Of a stretch of 64,000 nucleotides of DNA, positions 18,417 through 27,699 are shown one piece after another. How positions within the stretch are numbered: the stretch's first letter is position 1; each line of letters begins with the position of its first letter. The stretch is from Natronococcus pandeyae (lineage in GTDB: Archaea; Halobacteriota; Halobacteria; Halobacteriales; Natrialbaceae), in assembly GCF_008122205.1 (NCBI RefSeq), contig NZ_PHNJ01000016.1:60141-124140 (forward strand). Direction: 5' to 3'. The position numbers and the translations under genes were made by a program. The notes below the pieces were generated by a model. That model did not search any database. It saw only the letters and a program-made list of their open reading frames with translations, and had not been told where the DNA came from.

Positions 18417-19307
18417 TCAGCGCCCGGCGACCTCGAGGGTCGCCTCGACTGCGGCACCGATCTCGTCGGCCCCCGCGTCGTCGACCGGGACCAGCGGCGG
18501 GCGAACGTCGTCGGCGGAGAGCACGCCGCGGTGGACGAGCCCCGCCTTCGTCGCCTGGGCGAAGCCGTGGGACGCACACAGCTCGAACAGCGGCGCGATA
18601 GCGTCGGCCTGAATCTCCCGGCCGCGGTCGGCTTCCGCTTCCTCGACCATCTCCTGGAACGTTCCGGGAACGACGTTCGACAACGCGTTGATCCCGCCGT
18701 CGCCGCCCATCCGGAGCGACGGAACCACCAGCGAGTCGTAGCCCATCAGACACAGGAACTCGTCGGGAGTCTGCCTGAGGATCGATTGAAAGTACGAGAG
18801 GTCCCCGCTCGAGTCCTTGATCCCGACGAACCGGTCGTGCTCGGCGACGGCAGCGACCGTCTCGGGTTCGATGCGCTGGCCCGTATACTGCGGAATGTTG
18901 TACAGCAACAGCGGAATCGACGTGGCCTCGAGGACGGCCTCGAAGAACTGACGGTTCCCCGCCGGTGCGTTCGCCGGAGTGAAGTACGGCGGCACCAACG
19001 CGGCGGCGTCGGCCCCGACCGCGGCGGCGTTCTCGACGTGAGCGACGGTTTCGTCGACGCTCGTCGCACCCGCACAGGCGACGACCGGGCCCTCGGCGTG
19101 CTCGACGGTCAGTTCGATCACGCGCCGGCGTTCTTCGGGAGCAAGACTCGGGAACTCGCCGGACGTCCCGCAGGCGAAAATCCCGTCGATTCCGCCCTCC
19201 TGGAGGTGCTCGAGCAGGTCGACGAGTGCGGACTCGTCGATCGATCCGTCGTCGAACGGCGTCACGGTCGGACACGTGATACCACGGAGCGCGTTCCGGA
19301 GGTCCAT
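18417..19307 (-). CDS. dapA: Dihydrodipicolinate synthase/N-acetylneuraminate lyase family aldolase
   Basis: The 296-residue class I aldolase of the DapA family shows GTSGEFPSLAPEER, the tyrosine motif YNIPQYTG and the Schiff-base lysine in FVGIKDSSGD. Family members condense or cleave pyruvate-linked substrates. DapA itself makes dihydrodipicolinate for lysine, but haloarchaea also use paralogues as 2-keto-3-deoxy-sugar aldolases. With no lysine or sugar genes alongside, the substrate is open. Confidence 0.85.
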   Translation of the reverse strand: MDLRNALRGITCPTVTPFDDGSIDESALVDLLEHLQEGGIDGIFACGTSGEFPSLAPEERRRVIELTVEHAEGPVVACAGATSVDETVAHVENAAAVGADAAALVPPYFTPANAPAGNRQFFEAVLEATSIPLLLYNIPQYTGQRIEPETVAAVAEHDRFVGIKDSSGDLSYFQSILRQTPDEFLCLMGYDSLVVPSLRMGGDGGINALSNVVPGTFQEMVEEAEADRGREIQADAIAPLFELCASHGFAQATKAGLVHRGVLSADDVRPPLVPVDDAGADEIGAAVEATLEVAGR

Positions 19308-19391
19308 AGTGGAGGCACCGTCTCTCGGGGCAAAGCCGTTGTCATCGCGGCGAGGCCGTCGCGGTTTCGCGGAGAGACGGGCTGCGGTCGT

Positions 19392-20696
19392 CTAGATCGC
19401 CGACTCCTCGACGGTCGGACTCAGACTCCCGGTGTGGGAGTAGACGCCGGCGACCAGGATCACACCGGCCAGCAGCGGGATGATCGCGCTGAGCGCGTAC
19501 ATCGCCTGGAACCCGACCACCTCGGCGAACGGCAGCGCGACCAGCGGACCGAGTCCGCCACCGACGTCGCCGAGGACGTTGTTCGTCCCCATCGCCCGTC
19601 CCATCCGTTCTTCGACCGTGAGATCGGCGAGCAACGCGGTCAGTGGGCCGCCGATGCCGCCCTGTCCCGCCCCGATCAGCGCACACGCGAGCACGACGTA
19701 CCAGAACGAGGGCGCCAGCGTGAGGACCCCGAAGCCGACACAGGCCGTCACCAGAAAGAGGACCAGAACGGGCATACGAGCGCCGACGGAGTCGCTCAGC
19801 ACGCCGCCGGAGATCGTGAAGATCGCTCCTGCGAGGACGGAGACCGCCATCAACACGCCCGAAGTTCCCTGTTCGCCGTACTCGATTCCGTAGCCGAACA
19901 TCGTCGTCGAGATCGTGAGCGCCTCGGCCTGCAAGTAGAGCACCAGCGTCGAGAACAGCACGCCGATGTACGCGAAGTAGAGCCCGAAGTTGACCAGCCC
20001 GACGGTGAGCGCGGGCAGCGTTAGCTCGAGATCCCACGGTTTGACCGAGGAATCCGACCCCTCGACGTGAGTTTCGGGAACGACGAAGTAGGCGATGATA
20101 CTCGCGAGTCCGGCGAACGCGGCGGCGAGGACGAACGCCTCGGCGTTGCCGTACGTCTCGCTGACGAGTCCCCCGAGCACGAGTCCCGCGGGGAAGCCGA
20201 ACGTAATCCCCGCCCGGACGATGCCCATGCTCGTGCCGCGCGAACCTGAGTCGCTGACGTCGGCCGTGATCGTGTACGCGGTCGCGAACACGAGCGCGCT
20301 GCCGATTCCCCACAGAACCCGGGCGAGGACGAACCAGGCTTCGGGAGCGTCCGGCAGGAACCACATCGATGGATGCGACGCGAGGAGCGCGACCACGTAG
20401 CCAAAGGTCGCGACGCCCTCGATCGCCAGCCCGGCGATGAACGGTTTCCGGGTCCCGATCCGGTCGACGAGGACGCCGGCGGGCGCGTTCGCAACCAGCC
20501 GGGTCCACCGGTTGGCCGCGAGGATGACGCCGACCATGAACGCCGAGATGCCGAGCACCTCCCCGAGGTTCGGCAGGATCGGAAAGATGACGCCGCCGCC
20601 GAAACCGACGAAGAAGGTACTCGCGACGACGGCGACGACGACTGAACGGGAGGACACGTCGAGCGGTTCGCTCGGGTCAGATTCGGACGAGGACAT
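19392..20696 (-). CDS. MFS transporter
   Basis: The 434-residue protein has about 12 hydrophobic segments. The motif A loop GVLVDRIGTRKPFI follows helix 2, and its half-repeat GGVLSDSVGARMPV lies in the second half. The substrate is unknown; drug or metabolite efflux is typical for this MFS type. It runs in the same direction as the dapA-family gene, about 84 bases upstream, so the two could be cotranscribed. Confidence 0.87.
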   Translation of the reverse strand: MSSSESDPSEPLDVSSRSVVVAVVASTFFVGFGGGVIFPILPNLGEVLGISAFMVGVILAANRWTRLVANAPAGVLVDRIGTRKPFIAGLAIEGVATFGYVVALLASHPSMWFLPDAPEAWFVLARVLWGIGSALVFATAYTITADVSDSGSRGTSMGIVRAGITFGFPAGLVLGGLVSETYGNAEAFVLAAAFAGLASIIAYFVVPETHVEGSDSSVKPWDLELTLPALTVGLVNFGLYFAYIGVLFSTLVLYLQAEALTISTTMFGYGIEYGEQGTSGVLMAVSVLAGAIFTISGGVLSDSVGARMPVLVLFLVTACVGFGVLTLAPSFWYVVLACALIGAGQGGIGGPLTALLADLTVEERMGRAMGTNNVLGDVGGGLGPLVALPFAEVVGFQAMYALSAIIPLLAGVILVAGVYSHTGSLSPTVEESAI

Positions 20697-20846
20697 TCCA
20701 GTATTTCGATTCGTAATACGGTATGCGGGATCGGCTCTTGATTATTCCGAAGTCAGGGGATCGTGCCGGTACTTTCGTCCGACTGCCGACCGATCAGCGA
20801 CGCTCCGACCCGAAAACGAGCAGGACTCGAGAGCGATCGACCGCGA

Positions 20847-22106
20847 TCAGAACGTCGTGAGTTCGCCGTCGATGACCTGTCGCGTGATCTCGGTGACGTT
20901 GCCGAGTTCCTCGTCGACGATGGCCTCGACGTCGGCCTCGACGTCCTCGAGCGAGACCCCCTCGTGGGTGACGACGTGGACGTCGGCGACGTGTGGCTCG
21001 TCGATCGGGCGACCGATCTGAGAGAGCAGGCGGACGCGAAGGTCGCGAATGCCGTCGACGTCGGCGACGACCGAGTCGGCGATCGACGTCGAGAGCAGGT
21101 TGTAGATCTTCCCGATGTGGTTGACCGGGTTCTTTCCGCTCGTTGCTTCCATCGACATCGACCGGTTGGGCGTGATGAGACCGTTCGCGCGGTTACCACG
21201 GCCGACGGAGCCGTCGTCACCCTGCTCGGCGGAGGTGCCGGTGACGGTGAGGTAGATCGAGCCCTCCTCGTAGTCGTCGGCGGTGTTGACGTAGACGTTG
21301 ACGTCGCGGTCGGTGTGTTCGTTCGCGACCTCCGTGACGAACTCGCGGACGGACTCGACGGCGTCGATGTACTCGTCGAGGTCGGCGATGTACTCGTCGA
21401 TCATCGCCGCGGCGACGGTGACGTCGATCGTGTCCCCCTCGCGCTTGCCCATGATCTTCACGTCGGGGCCGAGTTCCGGGTTGGTCGCGGCGTACTCGCC
21501 GTTCAGTCGCCGCTCGGCCTCGAGGACGATCTGTTCGGTCTCGGTCAGCGGCGCGTGGCCGACGCCGAAACTCGTGTCGTTGGCCATCGGGATGCCCACC
21601 GGGCTGGACGACTCCTCGCCGCTCGCCGGATCCGAGTCGTCCGCGTCAGATTCCTCGTCCTCGCCGAAGACGTCCTGAAGGTCGCCACTGCCTTCCCCGA
21701 GTTTGACGTCGACGATGATGTCCTCGCCGTACTCGAGCTGGGGAATCGTCTCCTCCAGGTATTCGCGGGCGGCCCGCAGCGCGATCGTCTCCGTCGGGAT
21801 CGTTTGCCCCTCGTACCGCTTGGTCGCGCGGCCGACGATCAGCAGGTAGATCGGATCGACGACCTCGCCGCCGCCGAACGCGGGGGCGGCCTCGCCGGCG
21901 ACCAGCTGAGTCTCGTCGGTGTTGAAGTGCAGTACCTCACCGACGCGGTCGATATACTCGCGTGCCAGCGCGCCGGCAACGCTCTCGGCGACGCCGTCGC
22001 AGATCGAATCCGGATGACCGATTCCCTTTCGCTCGACGATTTCGACCTCCTGATCTTCGACTGCCTGCCGGTCGATCGGCTCGACCCGGATATTCCGTTC
22101 GCTCAT
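20847..22106 (-). CDS. mat: Archaeal S-adenosylmethionine synthetase
   Basis: The 419-residue protein is the archaeal AdoMet synthetase type: [61 protein letters not shown] and [17 protein letters not shown]. It makes AdoMet from methionine and ATP. A hyperacidic Glu/Asp/Ser loop of about 22 residues (149-171) is inserted just before GIPMAND, probably a surface loop. The gene stands alone. Confidence 0.95.
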   Translation of the reverse strand: MSERNIRVEPIDRQAVEDQEVEIVERKGIGHPDSICDGVAESVAGALAREYIDRVGEVLHFNTDETQLVAGEAAPAFGGGEVVDPIYLLIVGRATKRYEGQTIPTETIALRAAREYLEETIPQLEYGEDIIVDVKLGEGSGDLQDVFGEDEESDADDSDPASGEESSSPVGIPMANDTSFGVGHAPLTETEQIVLEAERRLNGEYAATNPELGPDVKIMGKREGDTIDVTVAAAMIDEYIADLDEYIDAVESVREFVTEVANEHTDRDVNVYVNTADDYEEGSIYLTVTGTSAEQGDDGSVGRGNRANGLITPNRSMSMEATSGKNPVNHIGKIYNLLSTSIADSVVADVDGIRDLRVRLLSQIGRPIDEPHVADVHVVTHEGVSLEDVEADVEAIVDEELGNVTEITRQVIDGELTTF

Positions 22107-22247
22107 ATCGGGGATAGATGGTTCGAGGTTCTATAACTTCCGGAAACAAATCTGGACAGAAAATACCCCGTGGTAATCTCACTCGCCGGCTGGTTCGCGA
22201 TCCGATCCAGGTCGACGGGACGCGGTAAACGGACGCGACGTCGAGAC

Positions 22248-22802
22248 TCAGTCGTCCGACCGGGACTCGAGCAGGAGCCCGAGATACGACGTTCGAAGTT
22301 GATCGCTCGGCTCGAGTCCGATCCGCTCGAGTACCTCGTACGCACCCTCTCGCGCCGACTCGAGGCCGGATTCGTCCTCGACCTCGGTCTCGACCTCGAC
22401 GTACTCGCCGACGCCGTCGACCGAATCGAGCGTGATCGTGTACCCCTCGAACGCGAACCGCTCGCGATCCTTGCGAACCGTCGCGGCGGCGTCGAAGCCG
22501 AGTTTCGTCAGGATAGCGTCGACCGTTTCACCGTCCCCGACGGCGGTCTCGATCTCCTCGCGCGTCTTCGACTCGTCGTCGACGAGCGGTCCCTTGTAGG
22601 TGAGACGCGTCACTTCGTCCCCCCTTTCGGGGCGCTCGGACCGGATACGGAGCGCTTCGTCGGTCTCCGGAAACGACCGGTGTGGCGCGTCGTAGTAGGT
22701 GTCGGCCTGGACGACGGCGTCCGTGGACGTTGCCCCGAGTTCGTCCAGCCGGTTGCGGACGCGCTCGAGATCGGCGGGTACCTTGATCTCGACCTCGTAC
22801 AT
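22248..22802 (-). CDS. CYTH-domain (class IV adenylate cyclase-like) protein
   Basis: The 184-residue protein starts at MYEVEIKVP. CYTH features are the EVEIKV opening, DTYYDAP, ALRIRSER, RLTYKGP, and FEGYTITLDSVDGVGEYVEVETE, a ring of charged residues that binds metal-triphosphate. Archaeal members may act as thiamine-triphosphatase or polyphosphate enzymes; cyclase activity is not shown. It is divergent from the FKBP gene with an 88-base shared promoter region. Confidence 0.85.
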   Translation of the reverse strand: MYEVEIKVPADLERVRNRLDELGATSTDAVVQADTYYDAPHRSFPETDEALRIRSERPERGDEVTRLTYKGPLVDDESKTREEIETAVGDGETVDAILTKLGFDAAATVRKDRERFAFEGYTITLDSVDGVGEYVEVETEVEDESGLESAREGAYEVLERIGLEPSDQLRTSYLGLLLESRSDD

Positions 22803-22857
22803 AGGTTCCGGAAGGGCGACCGCTCGTAAGTATCGGTCGTTCTCGGGGAAAAACGTC

Positions 22858-22868
22858 GTCCTTAAATG
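22858..22868 (+). promoter_or_regulatory. TATA-like promoter of the FKBP gene
   Basis: CCTTAAATGTA lies about 23-33 bases before the ATG at 22891. Confidence 0.45.
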
Positions 22869-22890
22869 TAGACAGGGGGACGTACAACGT

Positions 22891-23853
22891 ATGACCGAGG
22901 AACAGGAGGCCGAACTCGATGACCAGGCCGATGACGTCGACGAGAACACAGACGATGACGCCGAAGCCGAGGGGCTTCAGGCCGGCGATTTCGTAACGCT
23001 CGCCTACACGGCGTACACCGTCGAAGACGAACAGCTGGTCGACACGACCGACCCCGAGGTAGCCGAAGAAGAGGGTGTCGACGACCAGGCAGAGGAGTTC
23101 GAGCCGCGGACGCTCGTGCTCGGCGAGGGTCACATCTTCGACGAAGTCGAAGAAGAGATCATCGGCAGCGAGGTCGGCGACTCCGGCACCGTGACGATTT
23201 CCGCCGAGAACGCCTTCGGCGAGTACGATCCGGACGACGTCCAGACCGTCAGCGCCGAGAAGATCGACGAGGACGACCGCTACCCCGGTGCGAACGTCCA
23301 GATCGACGGGAAACAGGGCTACATCAGCACGATCGTCGGCGGTCGCGCCCGCGTCGACTTCAACCACCCGCTCGCGGGTGAGGACGTCGAGTACGAGTAC
23401 GAGATCGTCGAGGAAGTCGACGACGTCGAACAGCAGGCCGCCGGTCTGTTCGAGATGTACCTCGGGATGGAGCCCGACCTCTGGATCGAGACCGACGAAG
23501 TCGAGGAAGAGGTCCCCGTCGAACCCGACGAGGACGAGGAAGACGCCGAGCCCGAATTCGAGACGGAAGTCGTCGAGAAGGAGACGCTCTACCTCGAGGC
23601 CACGCCACAGATGACGATGAACCAGCAGTGGATGATGGGCAAACAGCAGATCGGTCAGGACGTCATCGACAAGCTGGGCGTCGACCGAGTCATCGTCCAG
23701 GAGATCATCGACGGCATGGGCGACATGGGCATGCCCGGTATGATGGGCGGCATGGGCGGTGCAGGCGGCGAAGGCGACATCGAGGAAGCCCTCGAGGACG
23801 CCGACATCGACGCGGACGAGATCGTCGAAGAGCTCGAAGGCGCCGAAGAGTAA
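22891..23853 (+). CDS. FKBP-type peptidyl-prolyl isomerase (SlyD-like, large archaeal form)
   Basis: The 320-residue protein starts at MTEEQEAELD, 64 residues inside the frame. An acidic N-terminus leads to the split FKBP core (GDFVTLAYTAYTVEDEQLVDTT and FGEYDPDD) with an inserted IF domain, then the AGEDVEYEYEIVEEV strand. The C-terminal half is an archaeal extension of unknown fold that ends in a Met/Gly-rich run (MGDMGMPGMMGGMGG) and a Glu/Asp helix. It is a likely cytoplasmic folding catalyst and chaperone; the Met-rich run is reminiscent of chaperonin tails. Confidence 0.88.
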   Translation: MTEEQEAELDDQADDVDENTDDDAEAEGLQAGDFVTLAYTAYTVEDEQLVDTTDPEVAEEEGVDDQAEEFEPRTLVLGEGHIFDEVEEEIIGSEVGDSGTVTISAENAFGEYDPDDVQTVSAEKIDEDDRYPGANVQIDGKQGYISTIVGGRARVDFNHPLAGEDVEYEYEIVEEVDDVEQQAAGLFEMYLGMEPDLWIETDEVEEEVPVEPDEDEEDAEPEFETEVVEKETLYLEATPQMTMNQQWMMGKQQIGQDVIDKLGVDRVIVQEIIDGMGDMGMPGMMGGMGGAGGEGDIEEALEDADIDADEIVEELEGAEE

Positions 23854-24021
23854 CGACGCCGCGTTTTCGCTTTTTATCCTCCGAGAGCCGCCGGTGAGAG
23901 CGGTCTACGTGTTTTGCCCGTCCGAGCAGCCACTACCGGGTGGAACGAAAGGGGCTTCCCGTCTCGACGAACCCGGGCGAAGCAAGCACCGGAGCGACCA
24001 GCGGGAGCGAGGAGCGTGGTT

Positions 24022-24173
24022 CGAGAGAGCTTCGCTCTCTCGTCGTCAAGCGAAACCGAAGGTTTCGCGGAGATCGCGAATTCTGGCGGGACGTTGTCCC
24101 GCTGACCTCGGGGGAGCTTCGCTCCCGCTTAGCTTCGATTCGCTCACTCACGAAAGGCGCGGAGCGCCTTTCG
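24022..24173 (+). repeat. Intergenic array of short-loop hairpins
   Basis: The 407-base gap 23854-24260 holds no credible gene. It contains five perfect inverted repeats with three-base loops: 24022-24030/24034-24042, 24051-24057/24061-24067, 24086-24092/24096-24102, 24112-24117/24121-24126 and 24151-24160/24164-24173. The architecture matches the segment translated inside acnA. Termination is possible but would not need five hairpins. Confidence 0.75.
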
Positions 24174-24260
24174 AACGACAGCGAGACCCGGGAGTCGAGA
24201 CGGAGGGGGCTTTCAGGACGGTTGTAGCGGTACTGTACTCACGGTTGGTAATAAAATCGA

Positions 24261-24887
24261 CTAGGCGATGTCGCGGCTCGTGTCGATCGCAACTTCTTCG
24301 GTCAGTTCGAGTTTGATCGCCTCGGTCGGCTGCTTTCCGCTGCGGAACTTCGGAATAGAGAGGTGGTTCTCGAGTTCGTTTCCGGTGATTCCGGTTCGGA
24401 GATCGAAGACCGCGTCCGCGGCGTGATGGGTTCGCATCCTGTTCGCCGGAACGCTCTCTCCCTTCAGGCAGTGCAATACCGCGATACCGTCAGTCTCGAG
24501 CATTCTCGTCTTGAGATCGTTGAGGAAGCTGACGTACTCGTCGGCGTCGGCCCGCTCGAGGACGTCGGCCGTGTCGACGATGAGGTTCGCCCCGTCCGGG
24601 AGCGCCCCGACGAACCGCGTGGCTTCCTCGAGTGGCGCGTCGCCCGTCACGTGTCGGACCGTCGGGCTGCCGACCGTCGACGGTGAATGTTCGAGTGCGT
24701 GACGAATCGCTTCGGTGGACCGCTCGGTCGTCAGATAGAGCGTTCCGCGCGCAGCGGTCAGTTCGTACAGCAGAAGCTCGGACTGGCTCGCCGGATCGGC
24801 CGTGAACGCGACGATGCAGCCCGGTGGCACACCCCCGTCGAGCTTCCGATCGAGCACGTCAACCCCCGTCTTCAGCCGACCCACCAT
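24261..24887 (-). CDS. RAD55/KaiC-like RecA-superfamily protein with degenerate Walker A
   Basis: The 208-residue protein starts at MVGRLKTGVDVLDRKLDGGV, the usual RAD55/KaiC opening. The P-loop position reads FTADPASQSELLLYEL and lacks GKT, so ATP binding is doubtful. Walker B survives as GANLIVDTADVLE. The protein ends with GKQPTEAIKLELT and a short tail. Haloarchaea carry several such small RAD55-like proteins, probably regulatory. An ATG at 24956 in frame is possible, but an ATTATA box about 30 bases before 24887 favours the shorter form. Confidence 0.75.
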   Translation of the reverse strand: MVGRLKTGVDVLDRKLDGGVPPGCIVAFTADPASQSELLLYELTAARGTLYLTTERSTEAIRHALEHSPSTVGSPTVRHVTGDAPLEEATRFVGALPDGANLIVDTADVLERADADEYVSFLNDLKTRMLETDGIAVLHCLKGESVPANRMRTHHAADAVFDLRTGITGNELENHLSIPKFRSGKQPTEAIKLELTEEVAIDTSRDIA

Positions 24888-25040
24888 ACGATTGTGACCA
24901 TTTGTAACAGACTCTGTATAATTCTTTGCTTTCCGTAAATTTAGACTCGTAGACATGTTTTCGTCGTCGGCCGATCGCGTCCGGAATAGGCTTCGACGAA
25001 TGGGGAGATTCAAGAGGGCTGCAGATGCCAGTTCCAACAG

Positions 25041-25976
25041 ATGCGCCACGATCACGTCATCACGAGCAAACAACTCTCGCGGTCGGACATCGAGACCGTC
25101 CTCGACCGGGCGGCCGAGATCCGCGACGATCCCACGGCCGTCGCGGACCGTCACGCGGGGGCGTTGCTCGGCCTGCTCTTTTTCGAGCCGAGCACGCGGA
25201 CGAAGATGAGCTTCGAGACCGCGATGAAGCGACTCGGCGGCGACGTCGTCGACATGGGATCCGTCGAGTCCTCGAGCGTAAAGAAGGGGGAGACGCTCGC
25301 CGACACGGTGCGGGTCATCGAGGGGTACGCCGATGCGCTCGTCCTGCGCCACCCGAAACAGGGCGCGGCGACGATGGCGAGCGAGTTCGTCGACGTCCCA
25401 CTCTTGAACGCCGGTGACGGGGCGGGACAGCACCCGACACAGACGCTCCTCGACCTCTACACGATCCGGGAGAACGCCGGACTCGAGGATCTGACGATCG
25501 GTATCATGGGCGACCTGAAGTACGGCCGGACCGTCCACTCGCTGGCGTACGCGCTCTCGAACTTCGACGCGCACCAGCACTTCATTAGCCCGGAGAGCCT
25601 CCGGCTCCCCCGGGAGGTCGTCTACGATCTCCACCAGGAACAGGAACGGGCCCAGGTCCGCGAGCACGAATCGCTCGAGGAGATCCTGCCGTCGCTGGAC
25701 GTGCTCTACGTCACCCGAATCCAGCGCGAACGATTCCCCGACGAGACGGAGTACCAGAAGATCGCCGGCGAGTACCAGATCGGCGTCGACACGCTCGAGG
25801 CGGCGAGCGACGATCTAACCGTCATGCATCCGCTGCCGAGAGTCGACGAGATCGCTCCCGAGGTCGACGAGACGGAACACGCAGCCTACTTCGAACAGGC
25901 ACACAACGGTGTTCCGGTCCGGATGGCACTCCTCGACTTGCTCCTGGGCGACGAGGGAGGTGAAGACGATGAGTGA
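25041..25976 (+). CDS. pyrB: Aspartate carbamoyltransferase, catalytic chain
   Basis: The 311-residue protein catalyses the committed step of pyrimidine synthesis, carbamoyl phosphate plus aspartate. Signatures are [15 protein letters not shown] (carbamoyl-phosphate site), the [11 protein letters not shown] loop, [13 protein letters not shown] and [10 protein letters not shown]. It overlaps the regulatory-chain gene by eight bases, as in other archaeal pyrBI operons. Confidence 0.96.
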   Translation: MRHDHVITSKQLSRSDIETVLDRAAEIRDDPTAVADRHAGALLGLLFFEPSTRTKMSFETAMKRLGGDVVDMGSVESSSVKKGETLADTVRVIEGYADALVLRHPKQGAATMASEFVDVPLLNAGDGAGQHPTQTLLDLYTIRENAGLEDLTIGIMGDLKYGRTVHSLAYALSNFDAHQHFISPESLRLPREVVYDLHQEQERAQVREHESLEEILPSLDVLYVTRIQRERFPDETEYQKIAGEYQIGVDTLEAASDDLTVMHPLPRVDEIAPEVDETEHAAYFEQAHNGVPVRMALLDLLLGDEGGEDDE

Positions 25977-26436
25977 CGACGGCGACCACAAACTGCGCGT
26001 CAGCAAGATCCGGAGCGGAACGGTCATCGATCACGTTCCCGGCGGCCAGGCGTTGAACGTCCTCGCGATCCTCGGGATCGACGGCAGCAAGGGCGAGGAG
26101 ATCTCCGTCGGGATGAACGTCCCGTCGGATCGATTCGCACGGAAGGACATCGTGAAAGTCGAGGGCCGAGAACTGAGTCAGGACGAGGTCGACGTGCTCT
26201 CGCTGATCGCACCCGACGCGACGATCAATATCGTCCGGGATTACGACGTCATCGAGAAACACCGCGTCGAGCGTCCCGACGTCGTCGAGGGCGTGCTCTC
26301 CTGTCCCAACGCAGGCTGTATCTCGACGGGCGACGAACCGGTCAGTTCGACGTTCGAAGTGTTCGACGACGCCGTGCGCTGTTCGTACTGCGGGACGATC
26401 GTCCGCGAAGAGATCGCGTCGCTGATCGACACCTGA
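25969..26436 (+). CDS. pyrI: Aspartate carbamoyltransferase, regulatory chain
   Basis: The 155-residue protein has an N-terminal allosteric nucleotide domain ([24 protein letters not shown], which I cite only in part) and a C-terminal zinc ribbon with cysteines in LSCPNAGC and RCSYCGT. It starts at MSDDGDHKL within the pyrB end. The holoenzyme should respond to CTP/ATP like other PyrBI pairs. Confidence 0.95.
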   Translation: MSDDGDHKLRVSKIRSGTVIDHVPGGQALNVLAILGIDGSKGEEISVGMNVPSDRFARKDIVKVEGRELSQDEVDVLSLIAPDATINIVRDYDVIEKHRVERPDVVEGVLSCPNAGCISTGDEPVSSTFEVFDDAVRCSYCGTIVREEIASLIDT

Positions 26437-26531
26437 GTGGGCGTCGGTCAGACGTTCCGTCCCCGAAGCATTTCCCGTTGTGAAGAATTTCAGAATTGAT
26501 AAATGGGTCCCCCTCGACTATCCGAGTGGAT

Positions 26532-26645
26532 ATGTCACGCGCTGTCAAAATCCTGATCGCCATGTTCGTCATCGTCGCCCTCTGGAAGGTCGTCTTCAGC
26601 GGCCCTTCGGACGTCGAGTACGAGTACGAACCGGAATCGCAGTAA
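26532..26645 (+). CDS. Small single-span membrane protein (37 residues)
   Basis: ATG at 26532 to TAA at 26645 encodes 37 residues: a short basic start (MSRAVKIL), a hydrophobic stretch of about 15 residues, a Trp-Lys end, and an acidic tail rich in Tyr/Glu. A TATA-like TTGATAAAT lies about 30 bases upstream. Positive-inside topology puts the acidic tail outside. The function is unknown. The codon use resembles that of neighbouring genes, which supports it being real. Confidence 0.6.
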   Translation: MSRAVKILIAMFVIVALWKVVFSGPSDVEYEYEPESQ

Positions 26646-26692
26646 CGCCCAGTTCCGAACGGCTTACGAGTGCGGCGCCGTACAGTTTTCGT

Positions 26693-27532
26693 ATGTACGG
26701 CGTCGTCACGCGTAACGCGGAAGAGGTACGCTGGCCGGAGTTCGACCGCGGCTTCTACGAGGTCAAAGACGTCACCGGTCGGTCTGCCGAACCGATCGAG
26801 GACGCGGTGAACATGGTGTCCTGTTTCGGCGACAACGCCGCCGCCGACGCCGATCCATCGCTCGTCCCGGTCGACGACCTCGGCCGTCCGGCGACCCGGG
26901 ATCGGAAGTACTTCGACTGGGCGTACGTCTGTCCCTCCCGGGAGGACTACCGCGAGGGGCTGTTCGAGATCATCGACGACTGCACCGAGGCGAACGAAGA
27001 CGTTCGGCTGGACGACATCGGTTTCCCGCGGGCCGAGTACTGTCGCTGCGGAATCTGCGAGCAGAACTTCGAGGAGAGCGACTACGAGGATCGCTTCGAG
27101 TGGCGCGCGAACGTTATCACCGAGTTCGTCGAGGAAGCCGTCGATCACGTCCCCGGTCGCGTCTACATGACGCTCTATCCGGATCCCTATCCCGGCCACC
27201 TCTACGAGCGGGCCGGTATCGACCTCGAGGCGCTCGAGGAGTACGTCGACGAGTTCGTCGTTCCCCTGTACGACACGGCCTACGAGACGACCTACTGGCT
27301 CGAGACGATCGCGAAAGGGTTCGAGAGCGCCCTCGAAACACCGTTCAGCATCGAACTGTACGCCGTCAACGTCGACATCGACAACCTGATTCACGCGACG
27401 GAGGTCGCGGAGGCCTACGGGAAGGACGTCTTCTTCGGCTACGAGGCGTCGAACGCGCGGGCCGCACTGCGACGCCGACGGGCGGACGACCGCGAGGGCG
27501 TCACACACGGCGAACCCGACGGCGACGCCTGA
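26693..27532 (+). CDS. Conserved haloarchaeal protein, possibly TIM-barrel glycosidase-like
   Basis: The 279-residue protein begins at MYGVVTRNAEEVRW. It has the segment DDIGFPRAEYCRCGICEQNF, with three clustered cysteines, and repeated strand-helix units (VYMTLYPDPYPGHLYERAG, FSIELYAVNVD, GKDVFFGYEASNARAALRRR) that read like a (beta/alpha)8 barrel related to glycoside hydrolase-type proteins. No catalytic assignment is possible. It lies between the small membrane protein and a stress protein, same direction. Confidence 0.65.
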   Translation: MYGVVTRNAEEVRWPEFDRGFYEVKDVTGRSAEPIEDAVNMVSCFGDNAAADADPSLVPVDDLGRPATRDRKYFDWAYVCPSREDYREGLFEIIDDCTEANEDVRLDDIGFPRAEYCRCGICEQNFEESDYEDRFEWRANVITEFVEEAVDHVPGRVYMTLYPDPYPGHLYERAGIDLEALEEYVDEFVVPLYDTAYETTYWLETIAKGFESALETPFSIELYAVNVDIDNLIHATEVAEAYGKDVFFGYEASNARAALRRRRADDREGVTHGEPDGDA

Positions 27533-27699
27533 TTCGATCAGCCGCCGGGTGACGTCGTCGCGGCGATTCGGCCGATCGTCCGACGACACCGGTTGAATCG
27601 AGTCGTTTTCGACGAGACGACGATGGTATCTCTCGAGAGCTCTCGTCCATTGGTACCGTCGAACATACACTTTTGGTTCTTCGCTCCGAATCGCCGGCC

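Noticed and set aside
18531..20024. 497-codon plus-strand frame
   Set aside because: It is antisense to the dapA-family and MFS genes and has no recognisable domain.
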